The position numbers and the translations under genes are program-made. A stretch of DNA of 64,000 nt from Acidobacteriota bacterium. Its GTDB lineage: Bacteria; Acidobacteriota; Thermoanaerobaculia; Gp7-AA8. Every line of letters starts with the position of its first letter. The first letter of the stretch is position 1. The notes beneath the pieces were generated by a model. That model was not told the origin of the DNA, ran no database searches, and was given only the letters and a program-made list of their open reading frames with translations. The stretch is from positions 247,334 through 311,333 of the forward strand of contig QHVT01000004.1 in assembly GCA_003223645.1 (NCBI GenBank), written 5' to 3'. This document shows positions 17,513 through 25,375 of this stretch, piece after piece.

Positions 17513-18574
17513 ATGTCGAAGCGATTGGTTTTCATCACGCTCGCGGTTCTGATGCTCACGGCATCTTTTGCTGCCTTCGCCGAGGATGAGGTGAAGGGCC
17601 CGCGGCTCACCCTCGTCGATCCGCTGAAGGATTTCGGCACGGTTGCCAAGGGAGAGAAGCTGGAATGGTCGTTCCTGGTGAAGAACACCGGCACGACGGA
17701 CCTGGAGATCATCGCCGCGAAGCCGACCTGTGGCTGCACGGTCGCCGACTTCGACAAGATCATCAAGCCGGGCGCGACCGGAAAGGTGTCGGCGCACGTC
17801 GATACCACCAACTTCGCCGGCCCGATCAACAAGGGCATCACGATCGAGACGAACGATCCGACGACGCCGAACGCGCAGGTGACGATCACCGCCGTGGTGA
17901 AGCCGTTCGTCGAGGCGTATCCGGCGGGCTTCATCCGCTTCAACATGCTGCAGGGCGACTCCGAGAAGCAGTCGGTGACGCTCTACTCCGACGAGACCGA
18001 GCCGTTCCAGATCACGAAGGTCGAGTCGCCGCAGGAGTGGATCAAGGTCGACGTCAAGAAGAATGAAGGCCTCGACGTCATCCCGAACGTCGGACGCGAA
18101 GGTCAGAACCAGTACAAGCTCGACGTCACCGTCGGCGGCCCCGACTCCAAGGTCGGCCCGCTCGCCGAGAAGGTCCACGTGTTGACCAACTCCAAGCACC
18201 AGCCGGAGTACTGGATCAGCGTGACCGGCGTGGTCCGCCCGTCCATCCGCGTCGAGCCGACCGCGCTCAACTTCGGCGAAGTCGCTCCGAGCGACGCCGC
18301 CGCGACGCGCATCATCATGCTCCGCTCGAACGACCTCAAGACGCCGGAGTCCTTCCAGGTGACGAAGGCCGAGTCGAACGTCCCGGGCGTCAGCGTCTCG
18401 GTCGCGCCAAGCGCGAACAAGGGCGAGTACGAAGTGACGGTGCAGGTCGACAAGGCCGCGAAGAGCGGCGCCCTCGACGGCACGGTCACGATCCAGACGA
18501 ACGACAAGGTCCATCCCGTGGTGACGATCCCCGTAAAGGGCATGGTCAAAACCGCGAGCGTGGCAACGAAGTAA
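17513..18574 (+). CDS. Secreted DUF1573 (HYDIN/ASPM-like beta domain) protein
   Basis: A 353-residue exported protein. Its Sec signal LVFITLAVLMLTASFAAFAE is cleaved near residue 23. It has three immunoglobulin-like repeats: residues 28-130 with the DUF1573 signature KDFGTVAKGEKLEWSFLVKNTG and KPTCGCTVADFDK, a middle repeat, and a third starting VEPTALNFGEVAPSD. The CGC in the first repeat is typical of the family. An AGGAGG sequence precedes ATG 17513 with good spacing. Function unknown; members are thought to be structural or binding modules. A strong terminator follows. Confidence 0.85.
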   Translation: MSKRLVFITLAVLMLTASFAAFAEDEVKGPRLTLVDPLKDFGTVAKGEKLEWSFLVKNTGTTDLEIIAAKPTCGCTVADFDKIIKPGATGKVSAHVDTTNFAGPINKGITIETNDPTTPNAQVTITAVVKPFVEAYPAGFIRFNMLQGDSEKQSVTLYSDETEPFQITKVESPQEWIKVDVKKNEGLDVIPNVGREGQNQYKLDVTVGGPDSKVGPLAEKVHVLTNSKHQPEYWISVTGVVRPSIRVEPTALNFGEVAPSDAAATRIIMLRSNDLKTPESFQVTKAESNVPGVSVSVAPSANKGEYEVTVQVDKAAKSGALDGTVTIQTNDKVHPVVTIPVKGMVKTASVATK

Positions 18575-18600
18575 GTTTCGACAAACGCGAAAAGTGAAGC

Positions 18601-18628
18601 GGCGGGCTTTAGCCCGCCGTTTTCTTTT
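18601..18628 (+). terminator. Intrinsic terminator after the DUF1573 gene
   Basis: GGCGGGC-TTTA-GCCCGCC forms a 7-bp stem with a 4-nt loop, followed by GTTTTCTTTT. It lies 27 nt after the stop codon on the plus strand. Confidence 0.85.
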
Positions 18629-18690
18629 GGTGTGGGGCAGGCTTTCCAGCCTGCCTCCCGGGGCGCAGGCTGGAAAGCCTGCGCTACACC
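18629..18690. repeat. GTGTAGCGCAGGCTTTCC inverted repeat overlapping a stop codon
   Basis: GGTGTGGGGCAGGCTTTCCA (18629-18648) pairs with TGGAAAGCCTGCGCTACACC (18671-18690). The right arm contains the TAG stop of the O-methyltransferase gene (CTA at 18684-18686). Confidence 0.9.
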
Positions 18691-19325
18691 ACGACCGAGA
18701 TCCCTGTCCCATCCCCGAGAGGCAGGATGATCGTGAGCAATCGCGGATCATTCGAGATGCGCTTGTTGAACGCGCGCAGCGCGTCCGTCGGGCCATCGTG
18801 CGTGCCCGCCGCGACTTGTCCCTTCCAGAGCAGGTTGTCGCAGACGATCACGGCGTCACGCGCGACCTTCGGCAGCAGCGCGTCGAGGTAGTCGCCGTAC
18901 TCGGTCTTCACGCAGTCGATGAAGACGAAGTCGAATGGGCCGGTGAGGCGCGGGATCACGTCGAGCGCAGCGCCTTCGTGGAAAACGACGCGGCACGGCA
19001 GCTGCGCTTCGCTCACGAACCGCTTCGCGGTGGTGAGCGTGTTGTGGTCGATCTCGATCGTCTCGATCACCGCCTCGGAATCGCTCTCGCGTCCGAGGAC
19101 GATCACCGAGTAGCCGATGTTCGTACCGACTTCGAGAATGCGCCGCGGCCGTTTCATCCGCACGATCGTCCGCATCAGCTGCGTGACTTCGGGATCGGCG
19201 ATCGGATGATTGTTCTCATCCGCGAATTTCTCCATCTCCTCGAGCAGCGCGTCGCGCGGCGGAAGCAGCGACTCGAGATACTCCCCCTGATTGCGCCGGA
19301 GGATGGCGTCCACACGTTCTTTCAT
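18684..19325 (-). CDS. Class I SAM-dependent O-methyltransferase
   Basis: A 213-residue protein of the catechol/caffeoyl-CoA O-methyltransferase type. The SAM-binding loop is RILEVGTNIGYSVIVLG (about residues 62-78), motif II is IETIEIDHNTLTTA, and the metal/catalytic block is DFVFIDCVKTEYGDYLDALLP, with the later DNLLWKGQVA. The usual Asp residues for the divalent metal (FIDC and CDNLLW) are present. The N-terminal helices (LPPRDALLEEMEKFADENN) match the family. The substrate is unknown. Downstream and on the same strand is only a truncated glycosyltransferase. Confidence 0.9.
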   Translation of the reverse strand: MKERVDAILRRNQGEYLESLLPPRDALLEEMEKFADENNHPIADPEVTQLMRTIVRMKRPRRILEVGTNIGYSVIVLGRESDSEAVIETIEIDHNTLTTAKRFVSEAQLPCRVVFHEGAALDVIPRLTGPFDFVFIDCVKTEYGDYLDALLPKVARDAVIVCDNLLWKGQVAAGTHDGPTDALRAFNKRISNDPRLLTIILPLGDGTGISVVV

Positions 19326-19347
19326 GGGGGAGAGATTCTAAACGTTG

Positions 19348-19655
19348 TCAGGCCGCGATCTGAATCATCTCCGTGTCGCGGCCGATGCGCGCGCGGTAGC
19401 CGCGCCAGGTGATCTCGTTCGAGAAAAACGGCACGAACCACGTGTACAGCATGATGAGATCGAGCAGCGGTACGGCCGCGAGCTGCTTCCACGTCAGGTG
19501 CGCGAGCGTGGAGCGATTGAGCGCGATGAATTGCAGGTAGCGGACGATCAATACGCCGAGGAGGAGCTGCGGCGCGGCGAACGCGGCGAGGATCGCGAAC
19601 GGAAGCGGATTCGTGAGCATCTCGCCGCTCGAAATTCGCGAGCGTGCGCGCGAGC
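19348..19655 (-). pseudogene. Truncated glycosyltransferase (ceramide glucosyltransferase/HpnI-like), C-terminal remnant
   Basis: The frame ending at 19348 encodes about 100 residues of the membrane-bound tail of family-2 glycosyltransferases: RISSGEMLTNPLPFAILAAF, then two hydrophobic segments and the diagnostic WKQLAAVPLLDLIMLYTWFVPFF and ITWRGYRAR. The catalytic N-terminal domain is missing. Upstream of about 19655 the same frame translates the antisense of a different gene fragment. ATG 19620 could start a short membrane peptide, but a complete enzyme is impossible. The break could be genomic or an assembly join. Confidence 0.7.
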
Positions 19656-19656
19656 G

Positions 19657-19887
19657 CGTCCGGCGATCGTGCGCGCCAACGGAACGAGGCGCACCGAGGA
19701 AGTCGACGTCGACTACCCGGCGAACTACTACACGCAGACGGAGTCGAGCCAGCTCCTCGGCTTCGCGCTGCAGGCCGGCGAGTACGTCGTCGTGCGCATG
19801 GGCACCGGAGCGGCGTTCGTCTACAGCTCGATCGTCGACAACGTCTCGCAGGACCCGAGCGTGCAGTTCGCGTCGGTCGTGAAATGA
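19657..19887 (+). pseudogene. C-terminal fragment of a secreted beta-rich protein
   Basis: The plus frame ending with TGA 19887 encodes about 74 residues: IVRANGTRRTEEVDVDYPAN, a strand pair containing LLGFALQAGEYVVVRMGTG, and the ending AFVYSSIVDNVSQDPSVQFASV. The SSIVDNVSQDPS pattern is, in my experience, common at the C-terminus of secreted multi-domain proteins of Acidobacteriota. No start codon, signal peptide or preceding domain exists, because the sequence to the left is the opposite-strand glycosyltransferase tail. It is therefore a broken gene end that abuts array A. Confidence 0.6.
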
Positions 19888-19937
19888 GCGCCGCGCGCAT
19901 CTGCTCGAAGGCAAAGAAGCGGAGCTCCAAGGTAAAG

Positions 19938-20461
19938 CGTTGACAAGCGAGTCAAGCGGTTTGATTCACGCGTCAATGACTTTGCCCCGCGAAGCAAGGG
20001 AGCTTGATTCGCGCGACAACAAGCTCGCTCCGCGCGACAACAAGCTCGCCCTGCGCGACAACGGGGCTTGATTCGCACGGCAACAAACTTGATTGGCGAC
20101 CAATCGATTTTGATTGGCGAGGCAATGGAGCTTGATTGTCGCGACATGGGGGCTTGATTGTCGCGAAATGGCAATTGATTGTCGCGACAGCACCTTTGCC
20201 TCGCGAGGCAAAAGGTTTGATCCCTCGCGCCTTGCAATTCGACGTGCGAGGCTGGCTTCTGACCACGCCAGGCAAGGAATCTTGTCTCACGAGGCAATGG
20301 GGCTGGTCTCGCGCATCAAAAAACTCGCCTCGCCAATCAAAGATCATGTCGCGACAATCAAGCACGTATGTCACGCCAGGCAAGGAGCCTTATCTCGCCC
20401 ATCAAAGATGTTCACTCGGCAGGCAGACGCTTTGATTGGTGATTCAAAACCATTGACCCAT
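19938..20461. repeat. Array A: about 24 palindromic units, 21-bp period, no spacers
   Basis: Units of 20-22 bp follow one another directly. Each is a small dyad with TTG at the left, a CGCG-like centre and CAA at the right; the ideal unit is TTGATTGTCGCGACAATCAA. Clear examples are TTTGCCTCGCGAGGCAAA (perfect 18-bp palindrome, near 20195-20212), TTGATTGGCGACCAAT, TTGAC...GTCAA (19941-19956) and TGTCGCGACA (20179-20188 and 20347-20356). Units differ in sequence, but many keep self-complementarity. The right end is TTTGATTGGTGATTCAAA (20431-20448) plus TTGACCCAT (20453-20461). Apparent reading frames here follow from the period being seven codons and are not genes. The stretches 19888-19937 and 20462-20557 show nothing recognisable. 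Confidence 0.85.
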
Positions 20462-20557
20462 CTGATCCGCATACCGGCGAGGTGAAGGCACGACGATCAC
20501 TCTGTCGGTTCACGGCGATCCTACCGTATCGACGACACCGCTTCCGTTCGTCCGCCA

Positions 20558-21187
20558 TCACTGACGCACATAGCGCAGGTGTGTGGCGGCTGGTCCGTCA
20601 AGAACCCTGTCAATGCGAAACTGCGGCCCGGGCTCGCGCAGGTTCTCGAAGAGACGCCGTCCGCCGCCGAACAACACGGGTGCCAGCGCGATTTCCAGCT
20701 CGTCGACGACACCCAGGTTCAGATACTGCTGGATCACATCCGCTCCACCCGCGATTCGAATATCCCGACTGCCCGCGGATTCCCGAGCCAGTTCCAGGGC
20801 ACGCTCAGGCCCGTCATTGATGAAGTGAAAGGTCGTCCCACCGGGGCGCGCCCACGGTTCGCGTTTCTCATTGGTAAGAACGTAGACCGCTGTGTGAAAC
20901 GGAGCATCCTCCGGCCAGGCGCGCTCGCCCTGGTCGAACATTCGCTTACCCATGATGTTGGCGCCGATGCGCTCCGTGGTGCTGCGAACCAGGTCATTGA
21001 CCGGGCCGGTCTCTCCCCCTGGTCCGAACTTGAGGTTCTCGCGGAAGTACTGCTGATTGAGGAGCCAGCCCATCAGCGCACCCCACTTGGCGCCCCAGTT
21101 CTTGTACCCGGGATTCTCCATGGTCATTCCTTCCGGTGCCATGTAGCCATCGAGGCTAAGTCCGATGTTGACGAATACTTTGCTCAT
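20558..21187 (-). CDS. Dihydrofolate reductase-family (RibD C-terminal-like) protein
   Basis: A 209-residue protein from ATG 21187, which begins MSKVFVNIGLSLDGYMAPEG, the normal first strand and loop of the YyaP/RibD-C subgroup. Further family blocks are GANIMGKRMFDQGERAWPED, VYVLTNEKREPW, FHFINDGPERALELARESAG and IRIAGGADVIQQYLNLGVVDELEIALAPVLFGGG. This group probably reduces pteridine- or flavin-like substrates, but few members are characterised. The reading frame continues upstream to 21373 over non-coding sequence; that part is rejected. The gene lies directly beside array A and on the same strand as DUF523. Confidence 0.88.
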   Translation of the reverse strand: MSKVFVNIGLSLDGYMAPEGMTMENPGYKNWGAKWGALMGWLLNQQYFRENLKFGPGGETGPVNDLVRSTTERIGANIMGKRMFDQGERAWPEDAPFHTAVYVLTNEKREPWARPGGTTFHFINDGPERALELARESAGSRDIRIAGGADVIQQYLNLGVVDELEIALAPVLFGGGRRLFENLREPGPQFRIDRVLDGPAATHLRYVRQ

Positions 21188-21210
21188 GTTGCGAGGGTGT
21201 AAATCACGCG

Positions 21211-21690
21211 TCAATTCGCAGTTTCCAGCGAGCGTACATACGCGTCCGCAACGTCGAGCTCTTCTTCCGAGAACACGGTGATGCCGCGCGCGCGGAGCAG
21301 CGCCGTCGTCACGCCGTCGCCCGCGATCTTCGTGCTGGTGAACGTCCCGTCGTAAACAACACCGCTTCCGCACGACGGACTGTTGCTCTTCAAGATCGCC
21401 ACGCGCACGTCGTGACGCTTCGCTTCCTCCGCCGACGCGATCGCGCCGCGTTCAAACTCGCGCGTGACGTCGCGACCCTGATTCGTCATCACGCGGCGCG
21501 CGCCGTCAACGTGCACGATCTCCGACGGAGGACGCGGCGTTCCGAGTCTGCCGAGCATTTCCGGACACACAGATACAACCCGTCCTTCGTCGATCCAGCG
21601 TTGAAGAACAGCGTGATCACACTTCTTGTCGCGCGCGTCGTGACGCACGGGCGAGCCGAGGAGACAGGCGCTGACGAGGATCTTGATCAC
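21211..21690 (-). CDS. DUF523 family protein
   Basis: A 159-residue protein. It begins KILVSACLLGSPVRHDA, then CPEMLGRLGTPRPPSEIV and ILKSNSPSCGSGVVYDG, the three conserved blocks of DUF523, with Cys residues at 9, 42 and in SPSCG that may bind a cluster or metal. It ends FSEEELDVADAY. In other bacteria the domain is found alone or fused to DUF1722. Function unknown. It is followed by the DHFR-family gene after 23 nt, so the two may be co-transcribed. Confidence 0.88.
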   Translation of the reverse strand: MIKILVSACLLGSPVRHDARDKKCDHAVLQRWIDEGRVVSVCPEMLGRLGTPRPPSEIVHVDGARRVMTNQGRDVTREFERGAIASAEEAKRHDVRVAILKSNSPSCGSGVVYDGTFTSTKIAGDGVTTALLRARGITVFSEEELDVADAYVRSLETAN

Positions 21691-21719
21691 GGGGGGATGA
21701 TAGCGCTGTGCTGCGCTGT

Positions 21720-21895
21720 GGGCAGCTGCGCGGATGGCGGATGGCGGATGGCGAGGTTCGGTGCGAAGTGCGAAGAAGTTTCTTCATTCGTAATTCGCAC
21801 CTCGAGCTTCGAACTTCAACTCCTCGCCATCAGCGAAGCTGCCATCTGCCATCTGCCATCTGCGAAGCTGCCATCAGCGTAGCCGCCACCAGCGA
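21720..21895. repeat. Nested word inverted repeat (ATGGCGG / CTGCCATC)
   Basis: GGATGGCGGATGGCGGATGG at 21732-21751 is mirrored by CCATCTGCCATCTGCCATC at 21842-21860. Inside lies a second, imperfect inverted pair (GGTTCGGTGCGAAG with GAATTCGCACC, and CGAAGAAG with CTTCATTCG). The outer right part repeats CAGCGAAGCTGCCATC. The element fills the gap between DUF523 and ppk2. Confidence 0.85.
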
Positions 21896-21900
21896 AGCCC

Positions 21901-22701
21901 TTACTCAATCACCACGTTCCCCACATCCACCGTCGGATACTTCATCCTGAACTTCTTCATCGTCTCGATCACCACCGAGCCGATCACGTAATTGCGATAC
22001 CACTTTCGGTTCGCGGGGACGATGTACCACGGCGCGTGATCGGTCGTCGTTTTCTCGAGCGCGTCTTCGTACGCTTTCTGATATTCGTCCCACAGCTTCC
22101 GCTCTTCGAGGTCGCCGGCGTTGAATTTCCAGTGTTTTTGCGGGTCGGCGACGCGTTCCTGGAGGCGCTCTTTCTGTTCGTCTTTGCTGATGTGCAGGAA
22201 GAACTTGAGGATGGTGGTGCCGCTCTCGGTCAGCATCCGCTCGAAGTCGTTGATCTGCTCATAGCGCTGGCGCCAGACGTCTTCAGGCACGAACTCGTGC
22301 ACGCGGACGATGAGGACGTCTTCGTAGTGGCTGCGGTTGAAGATGACGATCTCGCCGTTGCCGGGAACTTGTTGATGGATGCGCCAGAGAAAGTCATGAT
22401 CGAGCTCGGGCGCCGTCGGTTTCTTGAACGACGCCACGCGCACGCTCGCGGCGTTGAAGCCGTCCATCAGGTAACGGATCGTGCCGTCTTTGCCCGCCGT
22501 GTCCATCCCCTGCAGGACGATGAGCAATCGGCGGCGATGCTCGGCCCACATCAGCTCCTGCAGCTCGTCCAGCGTCGTGCGCATCTTGTCGCGCTTCTCT
22601 TCCGCGGCGGCCTTCGATCCGCGAAAGTCGGGAGTGGCGTCTGGATCGATGTCGTGCAGCCGCACCTTCTCGCCGGACTCGAGTTTTCCCCACTTCTTCA
22701 T
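21901..22701 (-). CDS. ppk2: Polyphosphate kinase 2 family phosphotransferase
   Basis: A 266-residue PPK2 domain protein that transfers phosphate between polyphosphate and nucleotides. Walker A is LQGMDTAGKDGTIRYL (about residues 61-76), followed by FKKPTAPELDHDFLWRIHQ, Walker B NRSHYEDVLIVRVH, and the lid and C-terminal sequences KFFLHISKDEQKERLQERVADPQKHWKF and APWYIVPANRKWYRNYVI. The length fits the short single-domain PPK2 class, which mostly phosphorylates AMP or ADP from polyphosphate. It is divergent from the small gene and ppk1 to its right, so the region forms a polyphosphate locus. Confidence 0.95.
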   Translation of the reverse strand: MKKWGKLESGEKVRLHDIDPDATPDFRGSKAAAEEKRDKMRTTLDELQELMWAEHRRRLLIVLQGMDTAGKDGTIRYLMDGFNAASVRVASFKKPTAPELDHDFLWRIHQQVPGNGEIVIFNRSHYEDVLIVRVHEFVPEDVWRQRYEQINDFERMLTESGTTILKFFLHISKDEQKERLQERVADPQKHWKFNAGDLEERKLWDEYQKAYEDALEKTTTDHAPWYIVPANRKWYRNYVIGSVVIETMKKFRMKYPTVDVGNVVIE

Positions 22702-22798
22702 GACGGCGGTACGCTTCGCACGCCCGAGCGAGCGATGTCAAGAACAAAATCGAATGACGCGATTTTTTACACGCTCTCCACACACGTTACAGCCCAAT

Positions 22799-23023
22799 AT
22801 GAACAGACTGTCGCCCATGCGAGCGATCTACACGTGGTCCGGCGGCGCGTTGCAGAAATCGGGAGCGGTCTCGGAGCCGCATCTGCGCGCGTGGGAATAT
22901 GAGATCACGTCCGATGCGGCGTGGACGGCGAGCAACGACGAGGACGAGACGGTGCGCCTGTGGCGCACGCGGCGTCCCGACCTTGCTCCGCCGGAGTTGT
23001 GGGTGGGCGACCGCGAAGCCTGA
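22799..23023 (+). CDS. Small hypothetical protein between ppk2 and ppk1
   Basis: A 74-residue frame (68 if started at ATG 22817) reading MRAIYTWSGGALQKSGAVSE, then HLRAWEYEITSDAAWTASN and PDLAPPELWVGDREA. Codon use matches the neighbours and the composition is that of a folded soluble protein rich in Trp. The stop lies 45 nt before ppk1. I do not recognise the family. Its place between two polyphosphate kinases suggests a related role, but this is inference. Confidence 0.5.
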   Translation: MNRLSPMRAIYTWSGGALQKSGAVSEPHLRAWEYEITSDAAWTASNDEDETVRLWRTRRPDLAPPELWVGDREA

Positions 23024-23035
23024 GCGGTCGCCGGA

Positions 23036-23061
23036 CGGCGAGTTGATACGGCGAGTTGATA
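23036..23061 (+). repeat. Two tandem copies of CGGCGAGTTGATA before ppk1
   Basis: CGGCGAGTTGATA occurs at 23036-23048 and again at 23049-23061, ending 7 bp before ATG 23069. Each copy includes TTGATA, which resembles a -35 box, but no matching -10 lies between this and the start. It may be a replication-slippage duplication. Confidence 0.6.
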
Positions 23062-23068
23062 CGATCCC

Positions 23069-25216
23069 ATGGTGGCGACCACTGACGTCGCGCCGGGCGA
23101 GTTCTTCAACCGCGAGCTGAGCTGGCTCGAGTTCAACCGGCGCGTGCTCGCCGAGGCGGAAGACGAGCGCGTGCCGCTGCTCGAGCGCGTGAAGTTCCTC
23201 AGCATCGCCGCGAACAATCTCGACGAGTTCCTGATGGTGCGCGCCGGCGCGATCCACGCGCTGATCGAGAGCGGCATCCGCGAGCGGTCCGTCGACGGGC
23301 TCACGCCGAAGCAGCAACTCAAAGCGATCCGCGCGCGCGTGAAGTCGTTCCTGCGCGAAATGCACGCGGTGTACGAAGACGTCGCGACCGCGCTGCGCGG
23401 CGTCGGCGTGCGCATCGGAACCGTGAAAGGCGCGACGAAGAAACAGGACGCGGCGCTCGCGGAAGAATTTGAAGCACGCATCGCGCCCGTGCTCACGCCG
23501 CTGGCGTTCGATCCCGCCCACCCCTTCCCCTTCCTCGCCAGTGGCGCTCTCACGCTCGCCATCGTCCTCGGCAGCGACGGCGAGACACACATCGCCTTCA
23601 TCCGCGTCCCGCCGACGCTGCCGCGCTTCATCGCGCTGCCGGGGACCGCGGCGAGCTACATCCCGATCGAAGACGTGATCCGCCTGCATGTCGCGCGATT
23701 CTTCCCCGGTCTCAAAGTCGAGGAGGTCGTGCCGTTCCGCGTCATCCGCAACGCCGACATGCTTCTGCGCGAAGAGGACGAAGTCGAAGACCTGCTCAAG
23801 TCGGTCGAGACGGAGCTGCGACGGCGCGAGCGGAAGGAAGTCGTCTGGATGGAGATCGGCCGCGACGCCAGCGACTTCATCGTCGCGCTCCTGCAGAACG
23901 AGCTCGAAGTCGAGCGCGAGGACACGTGGCTTTCCGCGCGTCTGCCGAAGCTCGGCGATCTGATGCAGATCTACACGCGCATTGACAAGCCGTCGTTGCG
24001 CGACGAGCCGTTCAATCCGCGCATGCCGGCGGAGCTGGCGACGAGCGGCGACATGTTCTCGATCATCCGCGCGACGGACGTGCTGCTACATCGCCCGTAC
24101 GACTCTTACAGCGCGGTCGTCGAATTCCTTCAGAGCGCGGCCGACGATCCGAACGTCGTCGCGATCAAGCAGACGCTCTATCGCAGCGGCCCGGAGTCGG
24201 TCGTGGCCGAGGCGCTCGCGCGCGCGGCCGAGCGCGGGAAACAGGTGACGGTGGTCGTCGAGCTGCAGGCGCGCTTCGACGAGGCGCGCAACATCGTCTG
24301 GGCGCGGCGGCTCGAAGAGGCGGGCGTGCAGGTGGTGTATGGACTCGTCGGCATCAAGACGCATTGCAAGATCTGTCTCGTGGTACGCAACGAGGGGAAC
24401 GAGCTGCGGCGATACGTGCACCTCTCGACCGGCAACTACAGCGCGGCGACCGCGCGGCTGTACACCGATCTCGATCTCTTCACCGCGCACCCCGATTTCG
24501 GCGACGACGCCGCGCAGCTGATGAACCTCCTCACCGGCTACAGCGCCGACACCGCGCAGGAAGTGTTTCAAAACCACGGGGCGGACTGGAAGTGGAAGCG
24601 CTTCGTCGCCGCGCCGATGCATTACCACGCGTGGGTGCTGTCGATGATCGAGCGCGAGGAGAAGCACGCGCGCGCGGGACGGCCGGCGCAGATCACCGCG
24701 AAGATGAACGCGCTCGTGGAAACGGAAGTGATCCGCGCGCTGTACCGCGCGGCGGCGGCGGGCGTGAAGATCGATCTCATCGTGCGCGGCATCTGCTGCC
24801 TCGTGCCGCGCGAGAACATCCGCGTCGTGTCGATCGTCGATCGCTTCCTCGAGCACAGCCGCATGTTCGTGTTCCGCAACGGCGGCGCGACCGAGGTGTG
24901 GATCGCAAGCGGCGACTGGATGCCGCGCAATTTCTTCAGCCGCATCGAAGTCGCGTGGCCCGTCCTCGGCGCCGCGCTCTGCGACCGCATCGAGCACCAG
25001 ATCCTCGCGACGAGTCTCTCCGACGACGTGAAAGCATGGCGACTCCAGCCGGACGGCACCTATCGCCGCCGCAAGTCCAGTGCACGCGGCGTACGCAGCC
25101 AGCAACGCTTCATCGAGATCGCGCGCGCGGAAGCAGTGCGGATCCCGCGGTATGACGAGGCGATCAAGCGGCCGGGGGTGGCGCGGCGGAAGGCGAAGAG
25201 GAAGAAAGGCTCATAG
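23069..25216 (+). CDS. ppk1: Polyphosphate kinase 1 (first copy)
   Basis: A 715-residue enzyme that polymerises the gamma phosphate of ATP into polyphosphate. The N-domain is RELSWLEFNRRVLAEAED and NNLDEFLMVRAGAI, the H-domain and C1 region contain DVLLHRPYDSYSAVVEFLQSA and IKQTLYRSG, the active-site His is in VGIKTHCKICLVVR, the second His is in YVHLSTGNYSAATARLYTD, and C2 is VRGICCLVPRENIRVVSIVDRFLEHSRMF. The C-terminus is basic (RRKAKRKKGS), with Lys-Gly-Ser-stop encoded by the first repeat word (AAAGGCTCATAG). A GTG at 23072 is an alternative start. Convergent with the second copy. Confidence 0.95.
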   Translation: MVATTDVAPGEFFNRELSWLEFNRRVLAEAEDERVPLLERVKFLSIAANNLDEFLMVRAGAIHALIESGIRERSVDGLTPKQQLKAIRARVKSFLREMHAVYEDVATALRGVGVRIGTVKGATKKQDAALAEEFEARIAPVLTPLAFDPAHPFPFLASGALTLAIVLGSDGETHIAFIRVPPTLPRFIALPGTAASYIPIEDVIRLHVARFFPGLKVEEVVPFRVIRNADMLLREEDEVEDLLKSVETELRRRERKEVVWMEIGRDASDFIVALLQNELEVEREDTWLSARLPKLGDLMQIYTRIDKPSLRDEPFNPRMPAELATSGDMFSIIRATDVLLHRPYDSYSAVVEFLQSAADDPNVVAIKQTLYRSGPESVVAEALARAAERGKQVTVVVELQARFDEARNIVWARRLEEAGVQVVYGLVGIKTHCKICLVVRNEGNELRRYVHLSTGNYSAATARLYTDLDLFTAHPDFGDDAAQLMNLLTGYSADTAQEVFQNHGADWKWKRFVAAPMHYHAWVLSMIEREEKHARAGRPAQITAKMNALVETEVIRALYRAAAAGVKIDLIVRGICCLVPRENIRVVSIVDRFLEHSRMFVFRNGGATEVWIASGDWMPRNFFSRIEVAWPVLGAALCDRIEHQILATSLSDDVKAWRLQPDGTYRRRKSSARGVRSQQRFIEIARAEAVRIPRYDEAIKRPGVARRKAKRKKGS

Positions 25217-25375
25217 GCTCATGGGCTCATAGGCTCATGGGCTCATGGGCTCATGGGCTCATGGGCTCATAGGCTCATGGGCTCATGGGCTCATAGGCTC
25301 ATAGGCTCATGGGCTCATGGGCTCATGGGCTCATGGCTTCTATGAGCCTTTGCGCCTATGAGCCTGTGAGCCTGC
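25211..25375. repeat. GGCTCATGG/GGCTCATAG 9-bp tandem array between convergent ppk1 genes
   Basis: From 25209 to about 25335 the 9-bp words GGCTCATAG and GGCTCATGG alternate about 14 times. They are followed by a short complementary stretch (CTATGAGCCTTTGCGCCTATGAGCC) at 25341-25365. Both ppk1 genes end inside this array with the same AAA-GGC-TCA-TAG codons. Confidence 0.92.

Noticed and set aside
19938-20461. Array A units as FNR/CRP-type boxes (TTGAT-N4-ATCAA)
   Set aside because: The half-sites TTGAT and ATCAA are 10 bp apart in the ideal unit, not 4, and the tandem packing without promoter elements does not fit.
20114-20485. Open reading frames of 80-136 codons in array A on both strands
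   Set aside because: The 21-bp period equals seven codons, so one stop-free unit makes a long open frame automatically. No start signal, codon bias or domain supports them.
22701-23069. Riboswitch or tRNA in the ppk2-ppk1 gap or elsewhere
   Set aside because: No cloverleaf with a TTC-loop pattern or known riboswitch core was seen in any gap; the gaps are short and filled by repeats.
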